NCBI RefSeq assembly: GCF_010500615.1
Contig: NZ_JAAGNX010000001.1
Span: 248,001-312,000 of the forward strand
Length of the DNA stretch: 64,000 bases
Direction of reading: 5' to 3'
DNA from: Oceanipulchritudo coccoides
GTDB lineage: Bacteria > Verrucomicrobiota > Verrucomicrobiia > Opitutales > Oceanipulchritudinaceae
The notes beneath the pieces were generated by a model. The model saw only the letters and a list, made by a program, of their open reading frames with translations, was not told where the DNA came from and did no database searches. This document shows positions 36,042 through 45,898 of this stretch, piece after piece. Position 1 is the stretch's first letter. Every line of letters starts with the position of its first letter. The position numbers and the translations under genes are program-made.

Positions 36042-36779
36042 TTATTGCCCGGGCAGTTGGACGATGAATTCGTTGATGTCAGGGACCGGTGCCTTGGTCC
36101 GTCCTGCCTCTTCATCTGGTGCCCTGTAGGGATCCCGCTCGGGTTCCTCCATATCGAGGTCGCACGAGGCCTCAATGATCAGCCCGGGAATTTCCTCCCC
36201 GCCGTTTTCCTTTAGGTCAAACAGCTGCGACAGCCGGCGTGTATCCGGGGTGAGAATTTCAAGTGGCTGGCTGGGGATTCCCTTGCCTTTCAGGAAAAGG
36301 AACAGGCACGGGTAGCAGTTTTTCTCGTAGGTCTTCTGGAAGTCACGGACAAAGGATTTCGAGGCCTTGGAACGGTTTCCGAGCAAAACGATATCCGAGT
36401 AATAGACATTTGCCTCCAGCCATGCCCTCAGATGGACACTGGTCTCAGCCGCCTCGCAGTCCACGCAGGTGATGACCTTCAGGGGCTCGATCAAGCATTT
36501 CTGGAGATCTCCGGCAATTGTCTCCAATTGGGGGATCTGGGGAACACGCGGGTCAAGCAGGATGAAAATCGATGCCTCTTCATCGGGATTGAAGACCCAT
36601 TGAACCTCATCAGCTGAGTAGAAATTGACCTCCGTGCCCTCGGGTCCGGTGCTTTGCCAGCTGATCCCATCCGGGATGTGCCACTGGACCGGTGCGCCTG
36701 GTGGGCACTGGCGGGCCAAGGCATCAAGGCATGTCCCGAGCTCAGGCAAATGAGTCCCCATCAAGAGGTAGACGTTCAT
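36042..36779 (-). CDS. Unknown protein coupled to aroC, faintly CobW-like
   Basis: This 245-residue soluble protein has no signal peptide or membrane segment. Its middle (about 90-150: [48 protein letters not shown]) faintly recalls the part of CobW/G3E GTPases after the switch regions. There is no P-loop, so it cannot be a normal GTPase. The C-terminus is acidic and ends [11 protein letters not shown]. Its ATG overlaps the aroC stop as ATGA, so it is translated with aroC. I do not recognise the family. Confidence 0.7.
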   Translation of the reverse strand: MNVYLLMGTHLPELGTCLDALARQCPPGAPVQWHIPDGISWQSTGPEGTEVNFYSADEVQWVFNPDEEASIFILLDPRVPQIPQLETIAGDLQKCLIEPLKVITCVDCEAAETSVHLRAWLEANVYYSDIVLLGNRSKASKSFVRDFQKTYEKNCYPCLFLFLKGKGIPSQPLEILTPDTRRLSQLFDLKENGGEEIPGLIIEASCDLDMEEPERDPYRAPDEEAGRTKAPVPDINEFIVQLPGQ

Positions 36780-37888
36780 GAATTGCTGGATTCCGGATTG
36801 AAGTCAAAAAGATGATTCTGGGCGTGGTCGCGCATCCAGTGATCCATCAGGACCAGCGCTGTCATGGCCTCCACAATCGGCACCGCACGTGGCAGGACAC
36901 ATGGATCGTGCCGCCCCTTACCCATTAGTTTGGTCGGTTCGCCCGCCTGGGTGACGGTGTCCTGTTCCTGGATGATCGTGGCTGTCGGCTTGAAAGCGAC
37001 CCGGAAGCGCAAGGTTTCGCCGTTGGAGATGCCCCCAAGGACACCCCCGGCATTATTTGTACGGGTGCGAATTTCCCCTTCCCTTGCCTCGAAAATGTCA
37101 TTGTGTTCGCTTCCCTTGAGCCGGGTTCCGGCAAAGCCGCTACCCACCTCAAAGCCCTTTGTCGCTGGCAGGGAGAGCATCGCTTTGGCAAGGTCAGCTT
37201 CCAGACGATCAAAGACCGGCTCGCCGAGCCCGGTGGGCAACCCGTAAACTTCACAAGTGACGAGGCCGCCGATGCTGTCGCCTTCGGAACGGACCTCCTT
37301 GATCCTGCTGATCATGCGCTCTGCCGTTGCCAGATCGGGGCAGCGTACCGGTGTGGCCTCGACCTGTTCCCGCTGGATTGGTCCCTCGCTGGCGGGCATC
37401 TGGATATCTTCAATCGATTCCACATAAGCTACAATCTGAACCCCTCCACCGAGTTTGAGGATTTTCGAGGCAACGGCCCCGGCTGCCACCCGGCCGATTG
37501 TTTCCCGGGCGGAGGACCGTCCGCCGCCTTCCGCCATCCGCCGGCCGTATTTCTGATCGTAGGTAAAATCAGCGTGGGACGGACGGTATGCCGTCTTCAT
37601 TTCACTGTAGGCGGATGGACGGTGGTCCTTGTTCCTGACATTCATGGCGATGGGTGTCCCGAGGGTTTTTCCGTCGTGTACACCGGACAAGATCTCCACT
37701 GAGTCAGGCTCCTTTCGGGGCGTTGTGATATCGCTCTGTCCGGGCTTCCGCCTGTCCAGCTCAGCCTGAATATCCTCTGCACTTAGAGGCAGGCCGGGCG
37801 GGCATCCGTCGATGACAACGCCCACACTGCCGCCATGGCTTTCACCCCATGTGGAGATCCGAAAAAGAGTGCCGAAGCTGCTTCCCAT
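36776..37888 (-). CDS. aroC: Chorismate synthase
   Basis: This 370-residue enzyme converts 5-enolpyruvylshikimate 3-phosphate to chorismate using reduced FMN, the last step of the shikimate pathway. The start [19 protein letters not shown] is the universal N-terminus with the active-site His. [21 protein letters not shown] and [15 protein letters not shown] are the other two signatures. The frame continues upstream to 38149 but that part is not conserved, so ATG 37888 is the true start. aroE of the same pathway is 9 kb away. Confidence 0.97.
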   Translation of the reverse strand: MGSSFGTLFRISTWGESHGGSVGVVIDGCPPGLPLSAEDIQAELDRRKPGQSDITTPRKEPDSVEILSGVHDGKTLGTPIAMNVRNKDHRPSAYSEMKTAYRPSHADFTYDQKYGRRMAEGGGRSSARETIGRVAAGAVASKILKLGGGVQIVAYVESIEDIQMPASEGPIQREQVEATPVRCPDLATAERMISRIKEVRSEGDSIGGLVTCEVYGLPTGLGEPVFDRLEADLAKAMLSLPATKGFEVGSGFAGTRLKGSEHNDIFEAREGEIRTRTNNAGGVLGGISNGETLRFRVAFKPTATIIQEQDTVTQAGEPTKLMGKGRHDPCVLPRAVPIVEAMTALVLMDHWMRDHAQNHLFDFNPESSNS

Positions 37889-37970
37889 AGTCTGATAATC
37901 ACTGCCACCGCGCACCCTGCAAGCAAGAAGATCATTGCCAAACGGCCGGATACGGTAAAAATACATCCCA

Positions 37971-38744
37971 ATGAGCAAGATGAGTTTTTCTGGAGTAAAA
38001 GGGCTGGTTTTTGTGGGTTTGGCGTTATTGGTTACTTCAAGCGGGTTTGCGCTGGACGCAGAGGATTGGACCACTGAGAAGATCCTCGACAGGCTGGCTG
38101 AGGCAAACGGAGGTCGAGATGCCCTCCAGGCAGTTTCGGACCTGCGCATGAGGGGCTTTGTCAGGACAAGCGACCTGACCTATGATTTTCTGCTTTTGAA
38201 GAAGCGTCCAAACAAGCTCCGCATGCATTTGATGTATAAAGGTCGTTCCGTGGAAACAGGATTTAATGGCATAGATGCATGGCAACGTGTCTGGAGCGCA
38301 GGCACTGACACGGTGCGCAAGATGTCCAAGGAGGAGTTGCGGAGCAGTGGGGTTGAGACCAGTTTCGATGGTTCCTTGACGGCGGCGGACAATCCACTCG
38401 TGACCCGGACTTTTGAGCGGATTGAGCGGATTGATCGTACGGATTATTTTATCGTTCTTCATCAAGAAGGGAACAAGCGCACATCTCACTACGTCGATTC
38501 CCGCACTTTCCGTGAATGGAAAACCATCCGGGAAATTCTCGATGATAATGGCGAAGTCACAGATACGATTGAGACCATCTTCTCCAAATACCGCAAATAC
38601 GGGACGATCTGGTTTGCTGAAAACGTGACCCGGACTTCCTCGGATGGAACGGTTGAGGAAATTACAATCATCGATATAGAGATCAATCCGGGCATTCTTG
38701 ACCGTGCCTTTGCCATGCCCAAGCAATGGTCGGGTATTGAATAA
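37971..38744 (+). CDS. LolA-like outer-membrane lipoprotein-sorting family protein
   Basis: This 257-residue exported protein has a signal peptide ending near SGFA. The motif [25 protein letters not shown] is shared by a broad LolA/LolB-fold family in which a curved beta sheet carries lipid. [15 protein letters not shown] and [11 protein letters not shown] continue the pattern. It lies 20 bp upstream of the YdbH-like gene, so it may feed lipids or lipoproteins to the same envelope pathway. True LolA function is not shown. ATG 37980 is an alternative start. Confidence 0.75.
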   Translation: MSKMSFSGVKGLVFVGLALLVTSSGFALDAEDWTTEKILDRLAEANGGRDALQAVSDLRMRGFVRTSDLTYDFLLLKKRPNKLRMHLMYKGRSVETGFNGIDAWQRVWSAGTDTVRKMSKEELRSSGVETSFDGSLTAADNPLVTRTFERIERIDRTDYFIVLHQEGNKRTSHYVDSRTFREWKTIREILDDNGEVTDTIETIFSKYRKYGTIWFAENVTRTSSDGTVEEITIIDIEINPGILDRAFAMPKQWSGIE

Positions 38745-38764
38745 TCCTCTCTGACCTCTTTTCG

Positions 38765-41077
38765 TTGCGAGCGCTCTGGAATACTCCTCCTCGTTGGCTG
38801 GTTCTTCTCAGCCTTCCAATCGTCCTGCTGGCAGTTATTGCCCTGGTTTTGTATTTTCTGGCCCCCGGACTGCTTGAGCGACACATAAAAGTCCTTCTCT
38901 CCGAAGAGGGGATCGAGGTTGAGCAGCTTGAGGTCAAACAAGTCGGCCTGACCAGTAGCCGGTTTGGCTCCGGGACATTGCGGTTGCACGGCCAGTCCTT
39001 CGGTTGGGAATCAGTCCACGCGGGCTACCGGCCCGCCGGCCTTCTGGATGGACAGATTGACCATGTCACGGTCGGCAAGCCATCCCTCCGCTTGCGAATT
39101 CCAGACCTTTTCACAACGGCGAGTCTCCCCGAGCAGACAAGCGCGCCGGACTATTCCCTTGAAGAGGTGCCCTCCCAACAGGAGGAAGCAGCCTTGGAAG
39201 AGCATTACACGCAGCCAACTGACGGAATTCAAGGCCCTGAAAAAAGTCCGGCAGATCCTGGTCAATCTGTCATGGCAATGCCGCTACAATCCCCGCCTGA
39301 TTCATTGGATTTGGGAAAAGTGTTTGCCGACTTGCCGGTTGCCAGCGGGTTGCTTGAGCATGGATTGATTAATATTGAGTGGCGTGATGTATCCCTGCTA
39401 CAGGCGGCTTGGGAGGGGCAATTCACAAACGATCCTGAGCAGTTTTCAGGTGAGTTGCGAATTGATTCCGACATGCTTTCCTCTGCCTTCACCCTGACGA
39501 GCCATAATCCTTCATCAAGCCTGCGCCTTTTGGGTGACATGAACATGAAGCCGGGTCCACTGATGAAGCTGTTCCATCGGCTTGGCCCGGAATTCGGGTT
39601 TGAACCAGCACTTGCCAACAGTTTTTCCATACAGCACCCCATCAGAGGGGAAATACTTTTTGAATCAAACCGGGGAGCCCTTCCCCGGATGAGTGCGCGT
39701 ATGTCGACAGAGTCCATCGATTGGCAGCCGCCTCTTGAAGGGTATCCGCCCTTGACCATTTTGGACACGCTTCTTTTGGCAACCTCCCAAGCGGGGTTAG
39801 TCAATCTTGAGGGAGCCGGAAGGTTTGCCAATTATGCCTGCAGGGACTTTTCGGTGGAGCCATTTGGGTGGCAGTATTCAGGCAATCTCTCCGAGCTGAC
39901 TCTGCGTGCTGAGCCCATTGGGATAAAGCGGAAATCCACGCTTTGGTTGGAAGACCTTACGGCGATGTATTCCATGCCCGATCAATCATTTGGTTCGGCC
40001 TTCACCTGGTATAACGGGGCGGGCACGCACATGGGCGATGTCCTTTTTAATGGCCGGTCCAATGGCGCCGGAGACTTGTCTGCCAGGATCCGTCTGGCTT
40101 ATCCAGATGATCAAGTATTTCTCACAAGTGGGGTCGACCAGTCGGCGGCAGGCGCGACCCTGACCATTGACGGTGAATTGCCCCATCAATGGCTGAACGC
40201 TCTTGGTGATTGGTGGTGGGGCAGGCGCATCATGTTTTCCGGGACGAACCCTTCAATCCATGCAAAGCTTGATCGAACCGGCTATCTACTGAAGGGCGAT
40301 GTCCGCATGGAGATGGACTCGCTCAATGTGGTCCTTTCAAATGGAGCCATCCTGAATGATATCGTTGGATCGTCCCAGTTCAGGCTAAACGGGCTTCCCT
40401 CATCGGACGGACCACAAAGTTTCCGGGTCAAGTCACTTGCCAGTGGAAACATCCGCATCCGTAACCTGCTCCTCGAGTGGTCCCTCCCAACCATGCGGAA
40501 TTTCCGGCTCATCCGGTCCTCGGGAAATATCGGGAGCGGCTTGGTGAATCTGGATCCGTTTACTTGCGATCCATTCGATCCCGCAATCAAGACATCCCTA
40601 CGCTTTGAGGAAATACCGGCCCAGGAGCTACTCGACTGGATCGGGGAGAAGCGCTTTTCCCTGCAGGGAACGGTTTCCGGTCACATCCCGCTTCAGTGGA
40701 TTGAGGGTGTCCTCTATGTGGGCGCAGCCAACTTGCGTATGGATTCCACCACTACAGAGAACCGTTTCCTATTTACCGACAGCCAGTTCCTTAAGCAGCA
40801 ATTTGCCGTCATCAACGGCGTGCCGGCCGAATTGAAGGAACCCTTTCTGGCAACACTGCTTTCCGATGGCATCCGCATCCGTGACATGGGATTGGACCTT
40901 GCCCCGGACCTGGCGAATGGGGAGGTTGTCCTGCGGTTACGCGTCAGCGGTGAAACCCGCAGCGAGAGCATGGAAGTCCCGATTGAAAGCCTTATCATTA
41001 ATAACGTTATCTCGGACGAGGATCTTGGGCATGTTCTCGGGTTTCTCGGCCCGGTTAGATTTCTCGCCAATCCCTGA
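38765..41077 (+). CDS. ydbH: YdbH-like AsmA-superfamily intermembrane lipid-transfer protein
   Basis: This 770-residue protein has one N-terminal membrane segment (about 12-32: VLLSLPIVLLAVIALVLYF). A long beta-rich periplasmic region ends with the YdbH-like block FSLQGTVSGHIPLQWIEGVL and LGHVLGFLGPVRFL. In E. coli YdbH is one of three AsmA-like proteins that bridge the two membranes and carry phospholipid. The assignment is supported by the next two genes, which are ynbE- and ydbL-like, the same trio as in E. coli. The start is TTG at 38765, as no ATG is available between the previous in-frame stop and the conserved start. Confidence 0.85.
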   Translation: MRALWNTPPRWLVLLSLPIVLLAVIALVLYFLAPGLLERHIKVLLSEEGIEVEQLEVKQVGLTSSRFGSGTLRLHGQSFGWESVHAGYRPAGLLDGQIDHVTVGKPSLRLRIPDLFTTASLPEQTSAPDYSLEEVPSQQEEAALEEHYTQPTDGIQGPEKSPADPGQSVMAMPLQSPPDSLDLGKVFADLPVASGLLEHGLINIEWRDVSLLQAAWEGQFTNDPEQFSGELRIDSDMLSSAFTLTSHNPSSSLRLLGDMNMKPGPLMKLFHRLGPEFGFEPALANSFSIQHPIRGEILFESNRGALPRMSARMSTESIDWQPPLEGYPPLTILDTLLLATSQAGLVNLEGAGRFANYACRDFSVEPFGWQYSGNLSELTLRAEPIGIKRKSTLWLEDLTAMYSMPDQSFGSAFTWYNGAGTHMGDVLFNGRSNGAGDLSARIRLAYPDDQVFLTSGVDQSAAGATLTIDGELPHQWLNALGDWWWGRRIMFSGTNPSIHAKLDRTGYLLKGDVRMEMDSLNVVLSNGAILNDIVGSSQFRLNGLPSSDGPQSFRVKSLASGNIRIRNLLLEWSLPTMRNFRLIRSSGNIGSGLVNLDPFTCDPFDPAIKTSLRFEEIPAQELLDWIGEKRFSLQGTVSGHIPLQWIEGVLYVGAANLRMDSTTTENRFLFTDSQFLKQQFAVINGVPAELKEPFLATLLSDGIRIRDMGLDLAPDLANGEVVLRLRVSGETRSESMEVPIESLIINNVISDEDLGHVLGFLGPVRFLANP

Positions 41078-41122
41078 CGGGGAAGGGTTGACCTGACGAC
41101 CAGTCGGATTCATAAAGTTCCC

Positions 41123-41353
41123 ATGGCTTTTTTTAGCAGGCTTTTGTGGATTGGGGCGGCCCTCATCGTGGTTGCCTCCGGATGTGTCCGGGTAAAGACT
41201 GATCCAATCAAGATTGAGCCAATCTATGTTGAGATCACGATCAATCATCGTGTCCAGAAGGAATTGGATGATGTTTTCGCTGATCTGGACAAGGCCTCGG
41301 AAACGACTGATTACCTGCCGCTTCCTGACGAAACAATAAGCCCCAACAACTGA
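41123..41353 (+). CDS. ynbE: YnbE-like lipoprotein
   Basis: This 76-residue protein has a lipoprotein signal with lipobox VASGC and then VRVKTDPIKIEPIYVEITIN, the repeated K/P/I pattern of YnbE. YnbE is an outer-membrane lipoprotein that binds YdbH and completes the lipid bridge. It starts 46 bp after the YdbH-like gene and ends 7 bp before the YdbL-like gene. Confidence 0.85.
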   Translation: MAFFSRLLWIGAALIVVASGCVRVKTDPIKIEPIYVEITINHRVQKELDDVFADLDKASETTDYLPLPDETISPNN

Positions 41354-41359
41354 ACCGAA

Positions 41360-41740
41360 ATGAAATCTTTCAGCAGTCGCCTTTTCTTCCTGATTATTCT
41401 TTTAAGCATCCTGGCAGGGCCCTTGAGCGCCGGGGACTTTGAAGAGGCCAAGGTTCGTATGAAGGAACGGCTTGTCCAGATTGATCAAATGAAGTCCGAA
41501 GGCAAAGTGGGGGAGAATTCCAACGGATATCTCTCGATCAGAACCACCCTTGGCCCGCGTCAAACCTCTCTCGTGGAAGGGGAGAATGCTGACCGACGGG
41601 TCATTTACCAGTCGATCGCGCAATCGACTGGGCAGAGCATCGAGGAAGTGGGGCGCCAGCGGGCCATCCGGATTATCAAGCTTGCCCGTCCCGGTGTCTG
41701 GTTATTGAAACCGGATGGGGAATGGATCAGGAAGCCCTGA
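41360..41740 (+). CDS. ydbL: YdbL-like (DUF1318) periplasmic protein
   Basis: This 126-residue exported protein has a signal peptide ending near LSAG. The DUF1318 pattern follows: AKVRMKERLVQIDQMKSEGKVGE, NSNGYLSIR, and near the C-terminus ADRRVIYQSIAQSTGQSIEEVGRQRA. In E. coli YdbL assists the YdbH/YnbE bridge. Gene order and spacing indicate one operon. It converges on the FmdB-like gene with a 13-bp gap and no visible terminator. Confidence 0.85.
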   Translation: MKSFSSRLFFLIILLSILAGPLSAGDFEEAKVRMKERLVQIDQMKSEGKVGENSNGYLSIRTTLGPRQTSLVEGENADRRVIYQSIAQSTGQSIEEVGRQRAIRIIKLARPGVWLLKPDGEWIRKP

Positions 41741-41753
41741 TTACTGGAGCTGC

Positions 41754-42056
41754 TCAACCGGGCCGCTGAATCACATCGGGACCCTCTTTACCGGCGGTGC
41801 GATGGTACCGTCCGGTCAATTTGTCCTTCTCGTATTTGGTAAATCCGGCCTTTTCGAGGTTTTTGTTCTCGAGGCGTTTATTCGTTTGGGCAGGCGTGTA
41901 CTTTGAAGCAAGATTCGGGGGAAGGAAGACCCGTCGGACAGGTTCTCCTGTTTCCGGATGTTTTTCCAATGGGGCCTCAGACATGGATTGCTGAATTTCA
42001 AAACGCGGGCCCGGGGTGCCATCGGCTTGAACAACTTCGTATACGTAGATCGGCAT
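41754..42056 (-). CDS. FmdB-like protein lacking the zinc-ribbon cysteines
   Basis: This 100-residue protein starts MPIYVYEVVQADGTPGPRFE and has EKHPETGEPVRRVF, the frame of FmdB zinc-ribbon proteins (MPIYEY-x-C-x2-C ... CP-CG). The cysteines are missing altogether. The C-terminal half is basic and ends with KEGPDVIQRPG. ATG 42056 was chosen because it gives the family start; earlier in-frame starts were rejected. The function is unknown, and zinc binding is not expected. Confidence 0.75.
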   Translation of the reverse strand: MPIYVYEVVQADGTPGPRFEIQQSMSEAPLEKHPETGEPVRRVFLPPNLASKYTPAQTNKRLENKNLEKAGFTKYEKDKLTGRYHRTAGKEGPDVIQRPG

Positions 42057-42136
42057 AATCTTCAAGTTAGGCATTCCTCGCACAAATTCCAGTCAGAAGA
42101 GTCGTTCTTTGCCTTTATCAGCGGAGTCAAGGCTTG

Positions 42137-45100
42137 ATGAAATTACGAAAGATCCTCAACCTAGGGTTCATCCATATGGGATCCAAACTTTCATCCGCAG
42201 GAATCCGCCAGGCGGTCATCCTGAATCCAATCGTCGCCTTCCTCATATATCTTGGATCTGCGGGTCTTGGTCTGGAGATGGCCCTCTGGCAACAATTTGC
42301 GCCACTCATCTGGCCACCTGCCGGGTTTGGGCTCGTCCTTCTCCTTCTGGGAGGGCTCAACAAACTGCCTGTTATATTCATTGGGGCCACCGTCATCCGG
42401 TTTTTTGAATCGGGGGGCTTGGGGGATGCCCTTCTGTTCGGGACTGGCTATTCCCTGGCTGCTTACCTGACGGTTTATGTGCTGAACCGGTTTTTAAATT
42501 TCAAGACCGGTTTGGAAAGCCTCAAGGATGTCAGCTCATTCATGTTATTCGGCGTCCTGCTGTTTCCCGTTATCAGCGCCCTTATAAGCACAGCATCTAT
42601 ATGGCAGTTCACGCCGGATTTTTGTCCTGACTTCTTCTCCCTGTTCTCGGTCCGCTGGTTGAGCGATGCGTTGGGTGTCCTTGTCCTCGCCCCCTTCCTC
42701 CTTGTCTGGTATTCCCGGACCCGGATTAACTGGCGTAATGAGCAAACGGTGGAAGTGCTGGGCTGGCTGGCAATCCTGATCTTCCTTGGCGCGCTGGTAT
42801 TCCGCAACTGGGCCCCTTCAGACACCCTGCGGTACCCCATGGAGCTGGCCATGTTCCCAATCATGGCTTGGGCGGCGATCCGGTTTGGCCAGCGCGGTGT
42901 GACCATCGGGATCCTCGTCATTTCCATGATGGCGGTCTGGGAGCTCAAGGACGTGATTGGCCCGGATGCCACCAAGACAATCAGCCAGCCTCCCGGTTAC
43001 CTCTGGGTTTTTGTCGGAGTCCTTGCGACGACCGGCCTGTACCTTGCCGCAACCTGGACTGAATTGCGCGAGCGCGAAGAGGAACTGCGGACGAATGAAG
43101 AGCGCTTGCGGGCTTTTGTCCACGCCTTGCCCGACCTTGCCCTCGTCTTTGGGCAGGATGGAATTTGCTCGGAAATCTTTGCTCCCTTGAACAGCCACTT
43201 TCGGGCGCGGATGCATTCCTTCCGGGGGAAGACTTTGGAGGAAATCTACCCCAGGGATCTTGCGCGGAAATTTGCCGACACCATCGATTCAGTTATCCGT
43301 GACCGAAACCTCGAAGTGGTCCGGTATGCGATTTCCATCGACGGAGACGACCGGACTTACGAAGGCCGTTTTGCCCCGATTGAATCATTCGAAGGCCAGC
43401 CCCCATCGGTCATGGTGGTGTCTTATGACCTCACCGAAAGTCAGCACGCGAGACAGGATCTCCAAAAGCGCGATTTCCTGCTCAATGCACTGACCCGTGC
43501 GGAATCCATCCTCCTGAAGGAAAAGGTGTTTCACCGGGGTGTTCGAAAAGCTATTGAGTGCGTTGGAAAGGGATTGTCCCTTGATATTGTCCAGGTCTAC
43601 CAAGTCCGCCCCGGTGAGGATTCAGCCGATGGCTGGGAATGCACACACGAATGGCTCCGGGAGAGTCCCTTTATTTTCGGTTCCCCGACGATTTCCGGCG
43701 CTGAGCTCAGGAAAATCACCTCCAATTGGCAGACCCTGATTGAAGACGGGGAACCTTGGAATATGCACTATTCCTCAGCCAATGAACCTACCCGGTCCTT
43801 TTTGAGCCAGTTGGGCATGCGGTCACTGACAATTTTTGGATTTCGTCCGGATGGCGGTGTGGCCGGGTACATTGTCTATGGAAGCACCCTCGAACGGTCC
43901 GAAAAGGATGCCAACACGGCTGCCGTTCTTCAGGCGATCACGGAAAGCTTACGCGCGTACATGGAGACCCAGATTATTCAGGATCAACTGCGGGAGGCCA
44001 AGGAAGCCGCGGTCTCCGCCGACCACGCCAAAAGTGAGTTCCTTGCTATCATGAGTCACGAGATCCGTACCCCGATGAATGCCATTATCGGGTTTTCGGA
44101 TTTGCTCCGTCAGACGGAAGTCTCGGAACAGCAGGGGGAATATGTCGATATCATCACCCGTAGCGGCAAGGATCTCCTGGAGCTGATAAATAACATTCTC
44201 GATTTCTCCAAGCTTGAGTCCAATAGCGTGCAGCTGGAGCATACCCGCTTTAATCTGGAAACAACGCTCATCGAGGTGCTTGAGATGGTCCTCTTTCGGG
44301 CCAAGGAAAAGGGGATCACGCTGGATTTCGAGGGCAATGACGACCTTCGGGCATTGTTCTGGGGCGACCCCCTGCGCCTGCGCCAAGTCCTGTTGAACCT
44401 GCTAACGAATGCGATCAAGTTCACCCAGAAGGGTTCGGTGACACTGGAAGTTCTAACCGTTGAGAAGGATTCCCCATGGATGACTTTTGAGATGCGGGTG
44501 ATCGATACCGGGATCGGCATTCCCGAAGAGCATCGTGGTGAGCTGTTCAAGGCATTCCAGCAGGTCGATTCGTCGACAACCCGTGAATACGGGGGCACGG
44601 GGCTTGGCCTGACGATTGTGCAGCGGTTGGTGGACAAGATGGGAGGGCGTGTCTCACTCGAAAGCACTGAGGGCGAGGGCTCCACTTTTTCCGTCGTCCT
44701 CAGATTTGAAAAGGACCTGCAGGAGGCTGTCGAGCCGTCGGCAAAGAAGCCCGAGGACACCTTGAGCAAGTCATTTTCAGAGGATTACCCGTTTAGAATC
44801 CTTGTGGTGGAGGATGACTTGGTCAACACGCGGTTGATTTGCGAGGTTCTCAGTCGTTTGGGATATGAGGCGGATGCCGTGACGGACGGATACAAGGCCC
44901 TCGCAGTGATCACGGAAGGGCGCCATGACCTTGTCATTATGGACATGCAGATGTCCCGCATGGATGGCCTGGAGGCCACCAGCCGCATTCGCTCGGGTGA
45001 GTGCGGGGCTCTTGTGAAGAATATTCCGATTATTGCCCTGACAGCCTTGGCTCTGGAGGAGGAGCGCGCCCGCATTCTTGAGAGCGGGGTGGATCACTAT

Positions 45101-45172
45101 CTTTCCAAACCCATCCACCTGCCCAGCCTCAAGAAGATCCTGATGGATGTCTCCGGCGACCCCGCAAATTGA
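42137..45172 (+). CDS. MASE1-type hybrid sensor histidine kinase with C-terminal receiver
   Basis: This 1,011-residue kinase has a MASE1-like membrane sensor (about 20-310, with IWPPAGFGLVLLLLGG), a PAS-like domain (about 325-440), a GAF-like region (about 450-610), a HisKA dimer with phospho-His641 in SHEIRTPMNAIIGFSDLL, an HATPase domain with N, G1 and G2 boxes (NLLTNAIKF, DTGIGIP, GTGLGL), and a receiver with phospho-Asp936 in LVIMDMQM. No response regulator or Hpt gene is adjacent, so output must pass to a partner elsewhere. ATG 42137 follows AAGG. The signal is unknown. Confidence 0.92.
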   Translation: MKLRKILNLGFIHMGSKLSSAGIRQAVILNPIVAFLIYLGSAGLGLEMALWQQFAPLIWPPAGFGLVLLLLGGLNKLPVIFIGATVIRFFESGGLGDALLFGTGYSLAAYLTVYVLNRFLNFKTGLESLKDVSSFMLFGVLLFPVISALISTASIWQFTPDFCPDFFSLFSVRWLSDALGVLVLAPFLLVWYSRTRINWRNEQTVEVLGWLAILIFLGALVFRNWAPSDTLRYPMELAMFPIMAWAAIRFGQRGVTIGILVISMMAVWELKDVIGPDATKTISQPPGYLWVFVGVLATTGLYLAATWTELREREEELRTNEERLRAFVHALPDLALVFGQDGICSEIFAPLNSHFRARMHSFRGKTLEEIYPRDLARKFADTIDSVIRDRNLEVVRYAISIDGDDRTYEGRFAPIESFEGQPPSVMVVSYDLTESQHARQDLQKRDFLLNALTRAESILLKEKVFHRGVRKAIECVGKGLSLDIVQVYQVRPGEDSADGWECTHEWLRESPFIFGSPTISGAELRKITSNWQTLIEDGEPWNMHYSSANEPTRSFLSQLGMRSLTIFGFRPDGGVAGYIVYGSTLERSEKDANTAAVLQAITESLRAYMETQIIQDQLREAKEAAVSADHAKSEFLAIMSHEIRTPMNAIIGFSDLLRQTEVSEQQGEYVDIITRSGKDLLELINNILDFSKLESNSVQLEHTRFNLETTLIEVLEMVLFRAKEKGITLDFEGNDDLRALFWGDPLRLRQVLLNLLTNAIKFTQKGSVTLEVLTVEKDSPWMTFEMRVIDTGIGIPEEHRGELFKAFQQVDSSTTREYGGTGLGLTIVQRLVDKMGGRVSLESTEGEGSTFSVVLRFEKDLQEAVEPSAKKPEDTLSKSFSEDYPFRILVVEDDLVNTRLICEVLSRLGYEADAVTDGYKALAVITEGRHDLVIMDMQMSRMDGLEATSRIRSGECGALVKNIPIIALTALALEEERARILESGVDHYLSKPIHLPSLKKILMDVSGDPAN

Positions 45173-45174
45173 GT

Positions 45175-45211
45175 ATAAAAAACGCCGGAAGCCCATCGGG
45201 CTGTCCGGCGT
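45175..45211 (-). terminator. Rho-independent terminator after rplU-rpmA
   Basis: On the minus strand ACGCCGGACAGCCC pairs with GGGCTTCCGGCGT (one bulge) around a short loop, followed by six T. It ends the ribosomal-protein transcript and, read from +, lies just after the histidine kinase. Confidence 0.9.
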
Positions 45212-45237
45212 GAAAGTGTTTGCGTTGAAACGGGTTC

Positions 45238-45486
45238 TCAGGCCTCAGCAAGGATGTTGACCTTGCGCTTGGCAGCTTCCCATTTGACGCGTCCGTCCGT
45301 GAGGGCGAAGAGCGTGTGATCGCGGCCCTGACCGACATTAGCGCCCGGATGGAAACGAGTTCCACGCTGGCGAATGAGGATTGTCCCCGCGGTTACGGCT
45401 TCACCGTCGTAACGCTTGACGCCAAGCATCTTTGGGTTGCTGTCGCGTCCGTTCTTACTGGTTCCCTGACCTTTTTTGTGTGCCAT
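45238..45486 (-). CDS. rpmA: 50S ribosomal protein L27
   Basis: This 82-residue protein begins [20 protein letters not shown] and has [19 protein letters not shown], both diagnostic of bL27, whose N-terminus reaches the peptidyl-transferase centre. It starts with MAHKKG, so no N-terminal cleavage is expected. It follows rplU with a 20-bp gap, the usual order. Confidence 0.98.
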   Translation of the reverse strand: MAHKKGQGTSKNGRDSNPKMLGVKRYDGEAVTAGTILIRQRGTRFHPGANVGQGRDHTLFALTDGRVKWEAAKRKVNILAEA

Positions 45487-45506
45487 GTTGAAAAGTGGTT
45501 ATTGGG

Positions 45507-45821
45507 TTAAGCCGTGATGGATTCAATTTTGATAACGGAAAGCTCCTGTCGGTGGCCCCGCTTGTTGCGGTAGCCCTTCCGGCGCTTCTTCTTGAAAACG
45601 AGGACTTTCTTGCCTCGCTTATTTTCAAGAATCTTCGCTTGAACTGAGGCCCCGTCAACGAGTGGCGTGCCGAATTTCATGGATTCGCCATCGCCTACAG
45701 CGAGGACGTTGTCGAGGGTTACAGAGTCACCTGTTTCCGTTTCCGGATAGCGGTTGACGAAGAGAACATCGCCTTCCTGAACAGTAAATTGTCTGCCTTG
45801 GGTCTTAATTGTCGCTTTCAT
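45507..45821 (-). CDS. rplU: 50S ribosomal protein L21
   Basis: This 104-residue protein is bL21, with [19 protein letters not shown] at the N-terminus and [20 protein letters not shown], the conserved basic 23S-binding segment. It is first in the rplU-rpmA operon. Its promoter lies in the 77 bp shared with the divergent gene at 45899. Confidence 0.98.
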   Translation of the reverse strand: MKATIKTQGRQFTVQEGDVLFVNRYPETETGDSVTLDNVLAVGDGESMKFGTPLVDGASVQAKILENKRGKKVLVFKKKRRKGYRNKRGHRQELSVIKIESITA

Positions 45822-45898
45822 TGGAAAAAACGGGCAACTAAAGAAGCCCCTGTCGAAATAGCAAGCACTTTTATATTTTCAGGCTGCCCCGCCCGCTC

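Noticed and set aside
37889-38149. N-terminal extension of aroC
   Set aside because: The universal chorismate synthase start is at 37888; the extension is not family-like and overlaps the divergent LolA-like gene.
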